A stretch of 64,000 nucleotides of DNA, from assembly GCF_900099975.1 (NCBI RefSeq), contig NZ_FNEI01000004.1:124001-188000 (forward strand). The letters are read 5' to 3'. This DNA is from Arthrobacter cupressi. GTDB lineage: Bacteria > Actinomycetota > Actinomycetes > Actinomycetales > Micrococcaceae. Below the pieces are notes generated by a model, which was given only the letters and a program-made list of their open reading frames with translations, made no database searches and was not told the DNA's origin. Below are positions 52,280 through 59,868 of this stretch, piece after piece (position 1 is the stretch's first letter; the number at the start of each line of letters is the position of its first letter). The translations under genes were made by a program, and so were the position numbers.

Positions 52280-52948
52280 ATGACAGACACCTCACGGCCG
52301 GAGTACATCTCTTTTGACATCTACGGCACCCTGATCAACTGGGACACGGATGCCACCACCCTCCGCCTGCTGGATGGCCGCCTGCCTGAAGAGCAGTGGC
52401 CTGCATTCAAGAAGGTTTTCCGCGGTTACCGCTTCGACGAGGTCCTTGAATACCGGCCGTACGAGGAAGTCCTTCAGCGCTCCTTTGACCGCGTCTGCAA
52501 GTACTTCGGCATTGGGCCGACCCCGGGTGCAGGCGCAGAATTCGCCGACGCGGTACGCAGCTTTGGCGCCCACGACGACGTGCCGGCTCCGCTGAAGCTC
52601 ATGGGCGACAACTTCAAGCTGGTTGCCCTGTCCAACGCCGACGACAGCTTCCTGGAAATCAGCATCCCCAAGCTGGGCGCCCACTTCCACGCCGTGCTGA
52701 CCGCCGAGCAAGCCCAGGCCTACAAGCCGCGCTACGAGGCCTTCGAGTACATGCTGGACACCCTGAACGCCAAGCCGGAGGACTTCCTGCACATCGCCTC
52801 GCACACCCGCTATGACATGCATCCGATGCACGACATGGGCTTCCGGAACCTCTGGGTGCTGGACCGTGGCTACGACCCCATTGGCCCGGGCTACGACTAC
52901 AAAGTTGTCAAGTCCCTGGACGAGATCAACAAACACCTCGGCCTCTAG
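52280..52948 (+). CDS. HAD-superfamily hydrolase, haloacid dehalogenase type II-like (222 aa)
   Basis: The protein has HAD motif I ISFDIYGTLINWDTDA with nucleophile Asp13. The cap helices are of the type II dehalogenase kind. LVALSNADDSFLE is motif II, QAYKPRYEAFEYML is motif III, and HTRYDMHPMHDMGFRNLWVLDRG holds the motif IV Asp. Length fits type II 2-haloacid dehalogenases, but many such proteins act on phosphate esters. Its place as first gene before a kinase and phospho-lyase suggests a role in that pathway. The exact reaction is unknown. Confidence 0.82.
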   Translation: MTDTSRPEYISFDIYGTLINWDTDATTLRLLDGRLPEEQWPAFKKVFRGYRFDEVLEYRPYEEVLQRSFDRVCKYFGIGPTPGAGAEFADAVRSFGAHDDVPAPLKLMGDNFKLVALSNADDSFLEISIPKLGAHFHAVLTAEQAQAYKPRYEAFEYMLDTLNAKPEDFLHIASHTRYDMHPMHDMGFRNLWVLDRGYDPIGPGYDYKVVKSLDEINKHLGL

Positions 52949-52966
52949 GGCCGGCTTCCTAAGACT

Positions 52967-53010
52967 CCCCGCTCACGGCAAGCGAACATGGCCGTGAGCC
53001 GTGGGCGGGG
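52967..53010. promoter_or_regulatory. Two mutually exclusive hairpins between the HAD and kinase genes
   Basis: CTCACGGC (52972-52979) can pair with GCCGTGAG (52991-52998). The longer arm CCCCGCTCACGGC (52967-52979) can instead pair with GCCGTGGGCGGGG (52998-53010), with one wobble. The two folds compete for the same left arm. This resembles an attenuator or intercistronic processing site. No leader peptide is evident. Confidence 0.4.
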
Positions 53011-53076
53011 ACACCCGCTTGTTCCGCAAGCAGCCCAGGCCAAGCGGGCTTTCCTAACTCCCTTTGAAAGGGTGGC

Positions 53077-54150
53077 ATGAGTACGACCCCCAACTCCACG
53101 ACGAGCGACCCTGACTTCATCGTCGCCGTCGCAGCAGAGAGCGGCCTGCTGGGCGGGAATTCACATATGCCGGACCTAACGGTCCTGGATCTCCTTGAGG
53201 AGTTCTATGGCCTGACAGGGAAGCTGGTTCGGATTCCCACCGAGAAGGATGACACGTTCAGGCTCCAGGACGGCGCGGATACTTATCTGGTCAAGGTGTC
53301 CCCGCCGGATGAGGATCCCATGATCGTCCACCTTCAGACAGCGTGCATGCAGCATCTGGAATGGACCGCCCCCGAGCTTCCGGTCCAGCGCCTCGTGAGT
53401 TGCGTTGACGGGAGACCCGAAGTCCACATCCCCGCACCGGACGGACCCTACGACCGGGTGCTTCGCGTGATGCGCTTCATGTCGGGAAACCTGCTGGCCA
53501 ATCATGCAGCATCGGCGGAGCAGCTTCAATTGGTGGGCTCAAGCCTCGCCCGCCTGGGCCTGGCTTTGCGGGACTTCGATCACCCGCGGGCAGACCGCAT
53601 GCTCCTGTGGGACCTGAAGCATTTCCACCGGATGCGGCCGCTGCTTGACCACGTAGGCGAAAAGTCCAAGCGCTCCCTGGCGGAGGACATTTTCAACCGC
53701 TTCGACGAGCAGGTGGTCCCGCTGCTTGGCAGCCTCACATCCCAAGTGGTGCACGGGGACTTCAGCCCCTTCAACCTTGTGGTCGATCCCGATGTAGCCG
53801 ACTTCGTGACCGGGATCATCGACTTCGGAGACACGGTGCGGACCCCCCTGATCTTCGACATCAGCGTGACCATGGCCAATCTCCTGGGAAGAGACCCGGG
53901 CAGCCCCTGGGAGCAGGCCCTCAACGTGGTGGCGGGGTACCAGAAGGTTCGCCCCCTGCCTGTTCAGGAGCTCGCGGCCCTGACAGTGTCTGCGCCCGCC
54001 CGGCTACTGCTGCGCGCCCTGATAACGCAGTGGCGGGCAAGCCAGCTCCCCGAAAGACGCGAGTACCTCCTTTCCCACTCCAAACCGGACTGGGACCGGC
54101 TCGCAGCCACCGCCGCGGCCCCCGCACCGAAACCGCCTTTCACACCCTGA
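53077..54150 (+). CDS. APH-fold kinase (hydroxylysine kinase / amino-alcohol kinase-like)
   Basis: The 357-residue protein has the aminoglycoside-phosphotransferase fold. EEFYGLTGKLVRIPTEKDDTFRL and YLVKVSPPDE supply the ATP-binding lobe near residues 41-92. The catalytic loop is VVHGDFSPFNLVV with His226, Asp228 and Asn233, and GIIDFGDTVRTPLIFDISVTMANLL is the metal-binding segment. The layout resembles vertebrate 5-hydroxylysine kinase rather than drug-resistance enzymes. The next gene is a phospho-lyase of the AGXT2L type. I infer that it phosphorylates an amino alcohol or hydroxylysine. A GAAAGGGTGGC sequence precedes ATG 53077. Confidence 0.8.
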   Translation: MSTTPNSTTSDPDFIVAVAAESGLLGGNSHMPDLTVLDLLEEFYGLTGKLVRIPTEKDDTFRLQDGADTYLVKVSPPDEDPMIVHLQTACMQHLEWTAPELPVQRLVSCVDGRPEVHIPAPDGPYDRVLRVMRFMSGNLLANHAASAEQLQLVGSSLARLGLALRDFDHPRADRMLLWDLKHFHRMRPLLDHVGEKSKRSLAEDIFNRFDEQVVPLLGSLTSQVVHGDFSPFNLVVDPDVADFVTGIIDFGDTVRTPLIFDISVTMANLLGRDPGSPWEQALNVVAGYQKVRPLPVQELAALTVSAPARLLLRALITQWRASQLPERREYLLSHSKPDWDRLAATAAAPAPKPPFTP

Positions 54151-54177
54151 ATTCCAGCACCAAGCTTCGAGGAAACA

Positions 54178-55536
54178 ATGATGGAAACTTCGCAAATCCG
54201 TAAGCCATCCAGAGCCATGGTCAACGGCTTTGATCCCAATCGCCTCAGCGAACTCCCGGATCACATCCAGGAGAACATTCGACGCCGGGACAAGAGCCTC
54301 GGTCCGAGCTACCGGCTCTTCTACAACACCCCCGTGGAAGTGGTCCGCGCCCAGGGTGTCACGCTCTTTGACAGCCAAGGGAACGAATACCTGGACGTAT
54401 ACAACAACGTCCCCAGCGTGGGCCACGCACACCCGCGCGTCGTGGCCGCAGTGCACGAGCAGATGCAGAAGCTGAACACGAATACCCGCTACGTCCAGGA
54501 GTCCATCCTCGACTACTCGGAGCAGCTCCTCTCGACTTTTCCAGCCGAACTCGGGCACATCATGTTCACCTGCACCGGGTCCGAGGCCAACGACCTCGCC
54601 ATGCGTGTGGCGAAGTATGTGACTGGCAACCAAGGCATCATCGTCACCGCCGGGGCCTACCACGGCCTGACGACTGAAGTGGCGTCATTCTCCCCATCCT
54701 TGGGCATCGGGGTGCCATTGGGCGCCAATGTGCGGGTCATCGACGCGCCTGACGCCCTGCGCTACGCCTCGGACGAAAAACCGCTCGCGGAGCACCTGCG
54801 GGACCAAGTGCGTGCGGCGATCGCCGACCTGCACCGCCACGGCGTGGGAGTAGCGGCGTTCATCGCCGACAGCATCTTCTCCTCCGACGGCGTCTTCGAC
54901 GGCCCGGCCGGCTTCCTTCGCCCGATCGTTGAGGAAATCCACGCCGCAGGCGGCCTATACATCGCTGATGAAGTCCAGCCCGGCTTCGGCCGGACCGGCG
55001 AGGAATGGTGGGGCTTCCAGCGCCACGGAATCGTCCCTGACATTGTGACCATGGGCAAGCCAATGGGCAACGGCATACCCATCTCCGCGGCAGTGTTCAA
55101 GCCCGAGCTGCTCGTGGAATTCGGGAAGAACATCCGCTACTTCAACACCTTCGGCGGGAACACCGTCGCCATCGCCGCAGCACAGGCCGTCCTGGATGTC
55201 ATCCGCGAGGAATCCCTCATGGAAAACGCCCTCAAGGTCGGTTCGAAGATCCAAAGCGAACTTCGACGGATCACCCAGGACCTGGACCAGGTGGCGGAGG
55301 TCCGCGGTAGCGGCCTGTTCATCGGAGTCGACCTCGTCACCGACCGCTCCAGCCTGACCCCGGACGGGAATCTCGCCGGCTTGATCGTAAACAGGCTCCG
55401 CGAAGAGCGGATCCTGATCTCTGCCTGCGGAGCCCAGGGCAACGTCCTGAAGCTCCGCCCGCCGCTGCCCTTCTCCATGACCGACGCTGACCGTCTCATC
55501 GAGGCCATGGACCGCGTACTCCAAGAACTGCGCTGA
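54178..55536 (+). CDS. Class III PLP enzyme of the phospho-lyase (AGXT2L-like) group
   Basis: The 452-residue fold I PLP enzyme has YLDVYNNVPSVGHAHPRVVAAVHEQ and LNTNTRYVQESILDYSEQLLSTFP near residues 78-125. FTCTGSEANDLAMRVAKY, IADEVQPGFGRTGEEWW and TMGKPMGNGIPISA follow, with the PLP lysine Lys294. RYFNTFGGNTVAIAAAQAVLDVI comes next. NNVxxVGHxHP plus LNTNTRY and the NTFGG/GNG blocks resemble ethanolamine-phosphate and phosphohydroxylysine phospho-lyases more than ordinary transaminases. It should eliminate ammonia and phosphate from a phosphorylated amino alcohol. It is 27 bases after the kinase gene. Confidence 0.85.
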   Translation: MMETSQIRKPSRAMVNGFDPNRLSELPDHIQENIRRRDKSLGPSYRLFYNTPVEVVRAQGVTLFDSQGNEYLDVYNNVPSVGHAHPRVVAAVHEQMQKLNTNTRYVQESILDYSEQLLSTFPAELGHIMFTCTGSEANDLAMRVAKYVTGNQGIIVTAGAYHGLTTEVASFSPSLGIGVPLGANVRVIDAPDALRYASDEKPLAEHLRDQVRAAIADLHRHGVGVAAFIADSIFSSDGVFDGPAGFLRPIVEEIHAAGGLYIADEVQPGFGRTGEEWWGFQRHGIVPDIVTMGKPMGNGIPISAAVFKPELLVEFGKNIRYFNTFGGNTVAIAAAQAVLDVIREESLMENALKVGSKIQSELRRITQDLDQVAEVRGSGLFIGVDLVTDRSSLTPDGNLAGLIVNRLREERILISACGAQGNVLKLRPPLPFSMTDADRLIEAMDRVLQELR

Positions 55537-55578
55537 CTCGGCACACGCATCGGCACCATACGTCGACGTTCCGCACCG

Positions 55579-55619
55579 CAAGGGCCTGGGCACGGTATCG
55601 CACCGTGCCCGGGCCCTTG
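55579..55619. terminator. Terminator after the phospho-lyase gene
   Basis: An 18-bp stem with one T-G wobble, CAAGGGCCTGGGCACGGT (55579-55596) and ACCGTGCCCGGGCCCTTG (55602-55619), encloses ATCGC 43 bases after the stop codon. It separates this unit from the solute-binding-protein gene, which has its own promoter. Confidence 0.8.
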
Positions 55620-55673
55620 GGCTATGTCGAGGCTCACTTCCAAGATCTCGCAGCAGGAAAAACCAGAAAATTG

Positions 55674-55705
55674 TTGACAAAGTTGCCATTTACATTCATG
55701 ATGAA
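55674..55705 (+). promoter_or_regulatory. Promoter of the solute-binding-protein gene with shared operator element
   Basis: TTGACA (55674-55679) and CATGAT (55697-55702) are 17 bases apart. ATTTACATTCATGATGAA (55688-55705) matches the element at 52176-52193 in 16 of 18 positions and overlaps the -10 in the same register. Confidence 0.6.
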
Positions 55706-55863
55706 AATTAATCAGTGAGACGCCGGTCACACAGAGTCGGAGTCAAGCGCGAGAGGCCAGTAATCGCTCGCCCAGCGGGCGCCAAGGCAACAAATCCCCA
55801 TGTACTGAACCAGCCGACCTCCCCAATGAATTACTCGGCGGTGAACCAATTGAAGGGAACACC

Positions 55864-56790
55864 ATGAAGAGCATCACCAAGATCCATGCTGCCGCTGCGG
55901 GGCTTGCTGTCCTGCTGGCCGTGACGGCCTGTGGCGGCGCGGTAACGGGCGGCCAGCAGGCGGAAATCCCCAAGACGCAGAACACCCGTGACATTTCGGA
56001 AGGTGTCCAAGCGGATCCGGCTGCGGTGGCTCTGTTGCCCGCGTCCTACAAGGCCAAGGGCGAACTGACCGTGGCGATGGATCTGAGCTCGCCGCCGATG
56101 ACGTTCCTTGCCGAGGACAACACAACCCCCATCGGCGTGAACCCGGACCTCGCCCGCCTGGTTGCCAAAAAGCTGGGGCTGAAGTTGAAGTTCGAAAACA
56201 CGGCGTTCGACACGATCATCCCCGGCATCGACGGCGGCCGCTACGACTTCACCGCCACCACCATGTCCGCCACGGAAGAGCGGCTCAAGGTCATGGACAT
56301 GATCAACTACCTCAAGGGCGGCTCAGCGGTGGCAGTACCCGACGGCAACCCGCAGAATCTGACCAACGAGTCACTCTGCGGCAAGAGCATCGCCGTCACC
56401 AAGGGCTCCACCCAGCAACTCAAGCACCTGCCGAACGTCTCGAAGTGGACCTGTGAGGAAAAGGGCAAGCCGGCCATCAACGCCGTGACGCTGCCCAACG
56501 TCCAGGAGGCCCTGACGCAGTTGGACTCCAAGCGGGTTGACGGTGTCTTCTACGACGCCAGCGGCCTGGCCTGGGCACAGGCCCAGCAGCCCGGCCACTT
56601 CACCGTCCTGGAGCCGCGGATGGATACCCGCACCAACACCAACGTCGCCATGGGGCTGAAGAAGGGATCACCGCTGACGCCTGCCCTCCAGAAGGCCATC
56701 CAGTCCGTCCTCGAGAGCCCCGAATACAAGGAGTCGCTGGAATACTGGGGCCTTGGAGAATCAGCCATCACTGAAGCCGCAATCCGCTAG
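55864..56790 (+). CDS. Amino-acid-type (family 3) extracellular solute-binding lipoprotein
   Basis: The 308-residue protein has a lipoprotein signal (AAAGLAVLLAVTACGGAV, Cys near residue 21) and the family 3 fold. GELTVAMDLSSPPMTFLAEDNTTPIGVNPDLARLVAKKLGLKLKF, IIPGIDGGRYDFTATTMSATEERLKVMDMINYLKGGSA and GKSIAVTKGSTQQ are characteristic. It captures a polar amino acid or similar amine outside the membrane. No permease or ATPase gene follows. It sits between two terminators with its own promoter, so it must use transporter components encoded elsewhere or act in sensing. Confidence 0.9.
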   Translation: MKSITKIHAAAAGLAVLLAVTACGGAVTGGQQAEIPKTQNTRDISEGVQADPAAVALLPASYKAKGELTVAMDLSSPPMTFLAEDNTTPIGVNPDLARLVAKKLGLKLKFENTAFDTIIPGIDGGRYDFTATTMSATEERLKVMDMINYLKGGSAVAVPDGNPQNLTNESLCGKSIAVTKGSTQQLKHLPNVSKWTCEEKGKPAINAVTLPNVQEALTQLDSKRVDGVFYDASGLAWAQAQQPGHFTVLEPRMDTRTNTNVAMGLKKGSPLTPALQKAIQSVLESPEYKESLEYWGLGESAITEAAIR

Positions 56791-56802
56791 TCCATCAGCC
56801 CC

Positions 56803-56851
56803 TATCAGAGCAAAGCCGGACAGGCCCGTCGCGTCCGGCTTTGCTCTGATA
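56803..56851. terminator. Terminator between the solute-binding-protein and ROK genes
   Basis: A perfect 19-bp stem starts TATCAGAGCAAAGCCGGAC at 56803-56821 and pairs with 56833-56851 around an 11-base loop. It lies 12 bases after the stop codon and ends 18 bases before the ROK start, so the regulator is likely transcribed weakly by read-through or from a start inside the gap. Confidence 0.85.
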
Positions 56852-56869
56852 TCGCATTAAGGTTGTGCA

Positions 56870-58018
56870 ATGAACAGCAACGCCACGACAGGTGACTACA
56901 ACAAGGCCTCGGTCCTTGATGCGGTCCTTTCCGAGGCGCCTTTGACGCGCAGCAGGCTGATCGAATTGACGCGTTTGAGCCAGGCGACCGTGTCCCGGAA
57001 GGTGGATGAGCTCCTTTTTGACGGCTTCGTCATCGAGCAGGGAGTCGATGCCGTTGTGCGCCGCGGCCGGCCCTCTACGTATCTCGATGTACCCGGCACG
57101 GCGGGGCACATCGTCGGCATCTCCCTCGGCGCGAGAACCACTTGTGTCCTGGTGACGGACCTCAGGGGTCGGGAGCTTGGACACACAACCGTGCCGAGCC
57201 TCGAGGGCGGTGACCTTGAAACCACTGGCGAGTGGCTGGTGGAGTTGATTGCGGAGACCGGTGATTCCACAGAGGGGCCGTTGCGCCAAATCGTCGCGGC
57301 CTTGCCCGGACGTATCAATGGCACTAGGGGGCCTGGGAAAGCAGAACCACTGAAGAATTTCAAGGATTCTCCTCTCCGGAATTGGCTTGAGGATCGGCTA
57401 CACGCTCCCGTGACCCTTGAGAGCGATGCCAGTGTGTCTCTCCGCGGGATCCTGAGGGATGATGCGAGCATCGGGAATGCTGCTTTGTTCATGCTTAGTA
57501 CCGTGCTGACGTTCGCTAGCTGTACTGATCATGAGATCGCCCAGGGGCGCACTCCGACTTTCGGTGATCTCGGCGGTGTACTCTTCTCCGGCGTGGGCAA
57601 CGAGCCGCTCGACGGCCTGTTGAGCACCAAGGGACTCCTCCAATTTTCCAAGCGGCAGGGGCTGGAACTGGAGGGCATCGAGGCGCTCTGGTCCCAGCCG
57701 CAGGAAGAGGTGTCCCGCGCGAAAGTGATGGAGGCGTTCACGACGGCGATCGTCACCGCTGTCGGCGCCGTTGCAGTCACCCTGGACCCGGAGTCGGTGT
57801 ACTTTGTGGGCCGGCTGAGCCCGCTCGTGGATGAAGTCCTGCCCGAGGCGCGCAGGCGACTGGCGAAAAGCCTCCCCGTCGTTCCGGAGACCAGGGTCGC
57901 GTCGCAAGAGGTCGGACTATCAGTGGCCCGCGGAGCGGCGTATGCAGGACTGGCCTTGGCCCAGTCCCGGCTCCGGGAATCGGTGCTGGAGGCCAGCCGC
58001 GAAAGCCTAAGCCAGTAG
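56870..58018 (+). CDS. ROK-family transcriptional regulator
   Basis: The 382-residue protein has an N-terminal winged helix (VLDAVLSEAPLTRSRLIELTRLSQATVSRKVDELLFDGFVIEQG, residues about 15-58). A ROK sugar-kinase-like domain follows (HIVGISLGARTTCVLVTDL, IVAALPGRINGT, VTLESDASVSLRGIL, GDLGGVLFSG). The zinc-binding Cys/His cluster of true ROK kinases is not evident, so it should be a regulator only. It is downstream of the catabolic genes and is the natural reader of the repeated ATTTACATTCAT element. Confidence 0.88.
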   Translation: MNSNATTGDYNKASVLDAVLSEAPLTRSRLIELTRLSQATVSRKVDELLFDGFVIEQGVDAVVRRGRPSTYLDVPGTAGHIVGISLGARTTCVLVTDLRGRELGHTTVPSLEGGDLETTGEWLVELIAETGDSTEGPLRQIVAALPGRINGTRGPGKAEPLKNFKDSPLRNWLEDRLHAPVTLESDASVSLRGILRDDASIGNAALFMLSTVLTFASCTDHEIAQGRTPTFGDLGGVLFSGVGNEPLDGLLSTKGLLQFSKRQGLELEGIEALWSQPQEEVSRAKVMEAFTTAIVTAVGAVAVTLDPESVYFVGRLSPLVDEVLPEARRRLAKSLPVVPETRVASQEVGLSVARGAAYAGLALAQSRLRESVLEASRESLSQ

Positions 58019-58067
58019 CAAGACCCCGCCAAACCCAGCGCCACTACTGCGGCCGCTGGACGTGGGA

Positions 58068-58139
58068 CGGCCCAACTAACTGGCAGTTGTTGTCGTTATG
58101 ACGCCTCAAAACGACGTTAAGTGCGAGCTAGTTGGGCCG
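58068..58139. repeat. Palindromic repeat, copy C (GTCGTT-N12-AACGAC family, degenerate)
   Basis: Arms 58068-58097 and 58110-58139 (30 bases each) match in 24 positions around a 12-base loop ATGACGCCTCAA. Its left arm shares CTGGCAGTTGTTGTCGTT with copy A. It lies between the convergent ROK gene and a small gene. Six mismatches suggest an older copy. Confidence 0.75.
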
Positions 58140-58169
58140 GATTTCCAGTTGGCGGCCTGGGTCAGCCTG

Positions 58170-58430
58170 TTACGAGGAGTGCGGCATCTGGGGGCGGCTG
58201 GTGCGGTGCACTGCCGCCACGGCTGCGCTTTGGCCTGCGCGTCCGTGGCTCACGCCGCGTTCCTTGGGGTGCCGGCGCTTGCCGTTCCCGTCCGGCCAAC
58301 TTCTTGTTTCCGCCGATCCGAAGGTGGTGGCTACAGCCGCGGGTTCGGGCATCGGCGCCGTGTCCATGGCTCCGGCCAGGTGCTCGGCGAGCTCCGGAGC
58401 GATCTTCTGGGATGCATCCTTGGCGGGCAT
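58170..58430 (-). CDS. Small hypothetical protein (86 aa)
   Basis: ATG 58430 (MPAKDASQKIAPELAEHLAG) follows GGAAAGGAAGAACA, a good ribosome site. The N-terminal 45 residues look helical and acidic. The rest is basic and Ser/His/Arg-rich (GNGKRRHPKERGVSHGRAGQ), so it may bind nucleic acid or be disordered. No family is recognised. It converges on the ROK gene across palindrome copy C. Confidence 0.5.
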   Translation of the reverse strand: MPAKDASQKIAPELAEHLAGAMDTAPMPEPAAVATTFGSAETRSWPDGNGKRRHPKERGVSHGRAGQSAAVAAVHRTSRPQMPHSS

Positions 58431-58792
58431 TGTTCTTCCTTTCCACGGTGAAACGAAGGGATTATTCAGGGTACTTTGCGGTGCCGTGCGTAGCCAGTGG
58501 TGCCGGCTTACGGGCTGGCCGCCTTGGGGTTGGTTCATGGAATGTGCAGGCATACAGTGCTCTCCTTGGCTTCTGTGCCGTCGAAGGTGCCGGAGGTGCG
58601 GCGTTCAAAGGTGGAGAACCTTTTCCGGTGCCGAACTTGGAATGCCCCCAAAAAGGATTTCCGGTTCCGGGTACGCGAGAAAGGGAACGGCGCGGAGGCA
58701 GGGCCTCAACAGGCATGGATTTTTGCTTCGGCTGAAACACGGCGGCGCGGGGGAACCCCGGGCCGGCCGGTTACTCAAAAATCAGTGTTCCC
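58431..58792. other. Non-coding gap upstream of the HemK-like gene
   Basis: These 362 bases contain short frames on both strands but none with a ribosome site or a recognisable domain. No repeat or promoter stands out. It presumably carries promoters for the two divergent flanking genes. Confidence 0.5.
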
Positions 58793-59656
58793 ATGCCCAC
58801 TACCCTAGGCAGACGTAGGGCCGCCTGTGAACCCCCGAATTTATTGGCTAACATTGCAGCCCTGACGACCCACATTTCCCTTACCGCCCGGCTCCGCGCC
58901 GCCGGCTCCGTCTTTGCCGAAGAGGAGGCCGCCCTGCTCCTCGCCGAAGCGGGTTCGCCGGCGGAGCTGGAACGGATGGCCGAGCAGCGCATCGCCGGCT
59001 TGCCCCTGGAGCAGATCCTCGGCTGGGCCGGATTCCGGGGCCTCCGCATCGCCGTATTTCCCGGCGTCTTCGTCCCGCGCCGCCGCACGGAGTACCTCGT
59101 CGAACTGGGTGCGCGGTTCGCACGGCCGGGCTCCGCCGTCGTCGATCTCTGCTGCGGCACCGGTGCGGTGGGCACCGCCCTTGCGGCCGAGGTTCCAGGA
59201 ATCGAACTGCATGCCGCGGACATCGATCCCGCCGCCGTCCGCTGCGCGCGCCGCAACATCGGGGCCGCCGGCGGGCAGGTCCACGAGGGCGATCTCTACG
59301 CGGCGCTGCCGCCCGCCCTCCGCCGCCGCGTGGACGTTCTGCTGGTCAACGCGCCATACGTGCCGTCGGACGACATCGGGACGATGCCCCAGGAGGCCCG
59401 CCTGCATGAGCCGCTGGTAGCGCTCGACGGCGGATCGGACGGTTTGGCGGTCCAGCGTCGGACGGTTGCCGAAGCTCCGTTGTGGCTGGCTCCGGGCGGC
59501 CGGCTGCTGATCGAGACGAGCGTCCGGCAGGCACCGCTGACGGCGGCCCTGTTCGGGGCCGCCGGCCTGCAATCCGAGGTGCTCCGCTCCGAAGAGCTCG
59601 ATGCGACTGTGGTGCTCGGTTTCAGGCCCGAATCGACCGTCGAAGGTCACAATTAG
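58793..59656 (+). CDS. HemK/PrmC-like SAM-dependent methyltransferase
   Basis: The 287-residue protein has an N-terminal helical region (SLTARLRAAGSVFAEEEAALLLAEAG, then LPLEQILGWAGFRGLRIAVFPGVFVPRRRTEYLVE) like HemK. The SAM motif is VVDLCCGTGAVGTALAAEVPGIELHAADIDPAAVRCARRNI. The usual NPPY is replaced by NAPYVPSDD near residue 185, with the later HEPLVALDGGSDGL typical of the family. PrmC methylates a glutamine in release factors. This paralogue's substrate is uncertain because of the NAPY change. The start codon at 58793 may be too early. Confidence 0.82.
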   Translation: MPTTLGRRRAACEPPNLLANIAALTTHISLTARLRAAGSVFAEEEAALLLAEAGSPAELERMAEQRIAGLPLEQILGWAGFRGLRIAVFPGVFVPRRRTEYLVELGARFARPGSAVVDLCCGTGAVGTALAAEVPGIELHAADIDPAAVRCARRNIGAAGGQVHEGDLYAALPPALRRRVDVLLVNAPYVPSDDIGTMPQEARLHEPLVALDGGSDGLAVQRRTVAEAPLWLAPGGRLLIETSVRQAPLTAALFGAAGLQSEVLRSEELDATVVLGFRPESTVEGHN

Positions 59657-59868
59657 GTAACGACGCCGCCGAAGTGTCGGAAATCCGCGGATTGGCGGGG
59701 TTTCCGGCGTGAAATCCGTTCCGCGATACGCAACAGATCGGCCCCGGAACAGTCCAGCCGGCACTGCGGCAGCCCACGGCGTGTCCGGAACCCGCGTAAA
59801 ATTGAAACCCTGCCCGGAGCGGGGCAGCTGTACGTCGCAAGCAAATGACCTCCCTAGGAGGGGCCCAA
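59657..59868. other. Short gap before the MHS symporter
   Basis: The 212 bases include the perfect 12-bp palindrome AATCCGCGGATT (59682-59693) and no gene. A strong AGGAGG ribosome site at its right end marks the start of the next gene. Confidence 0.5.
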
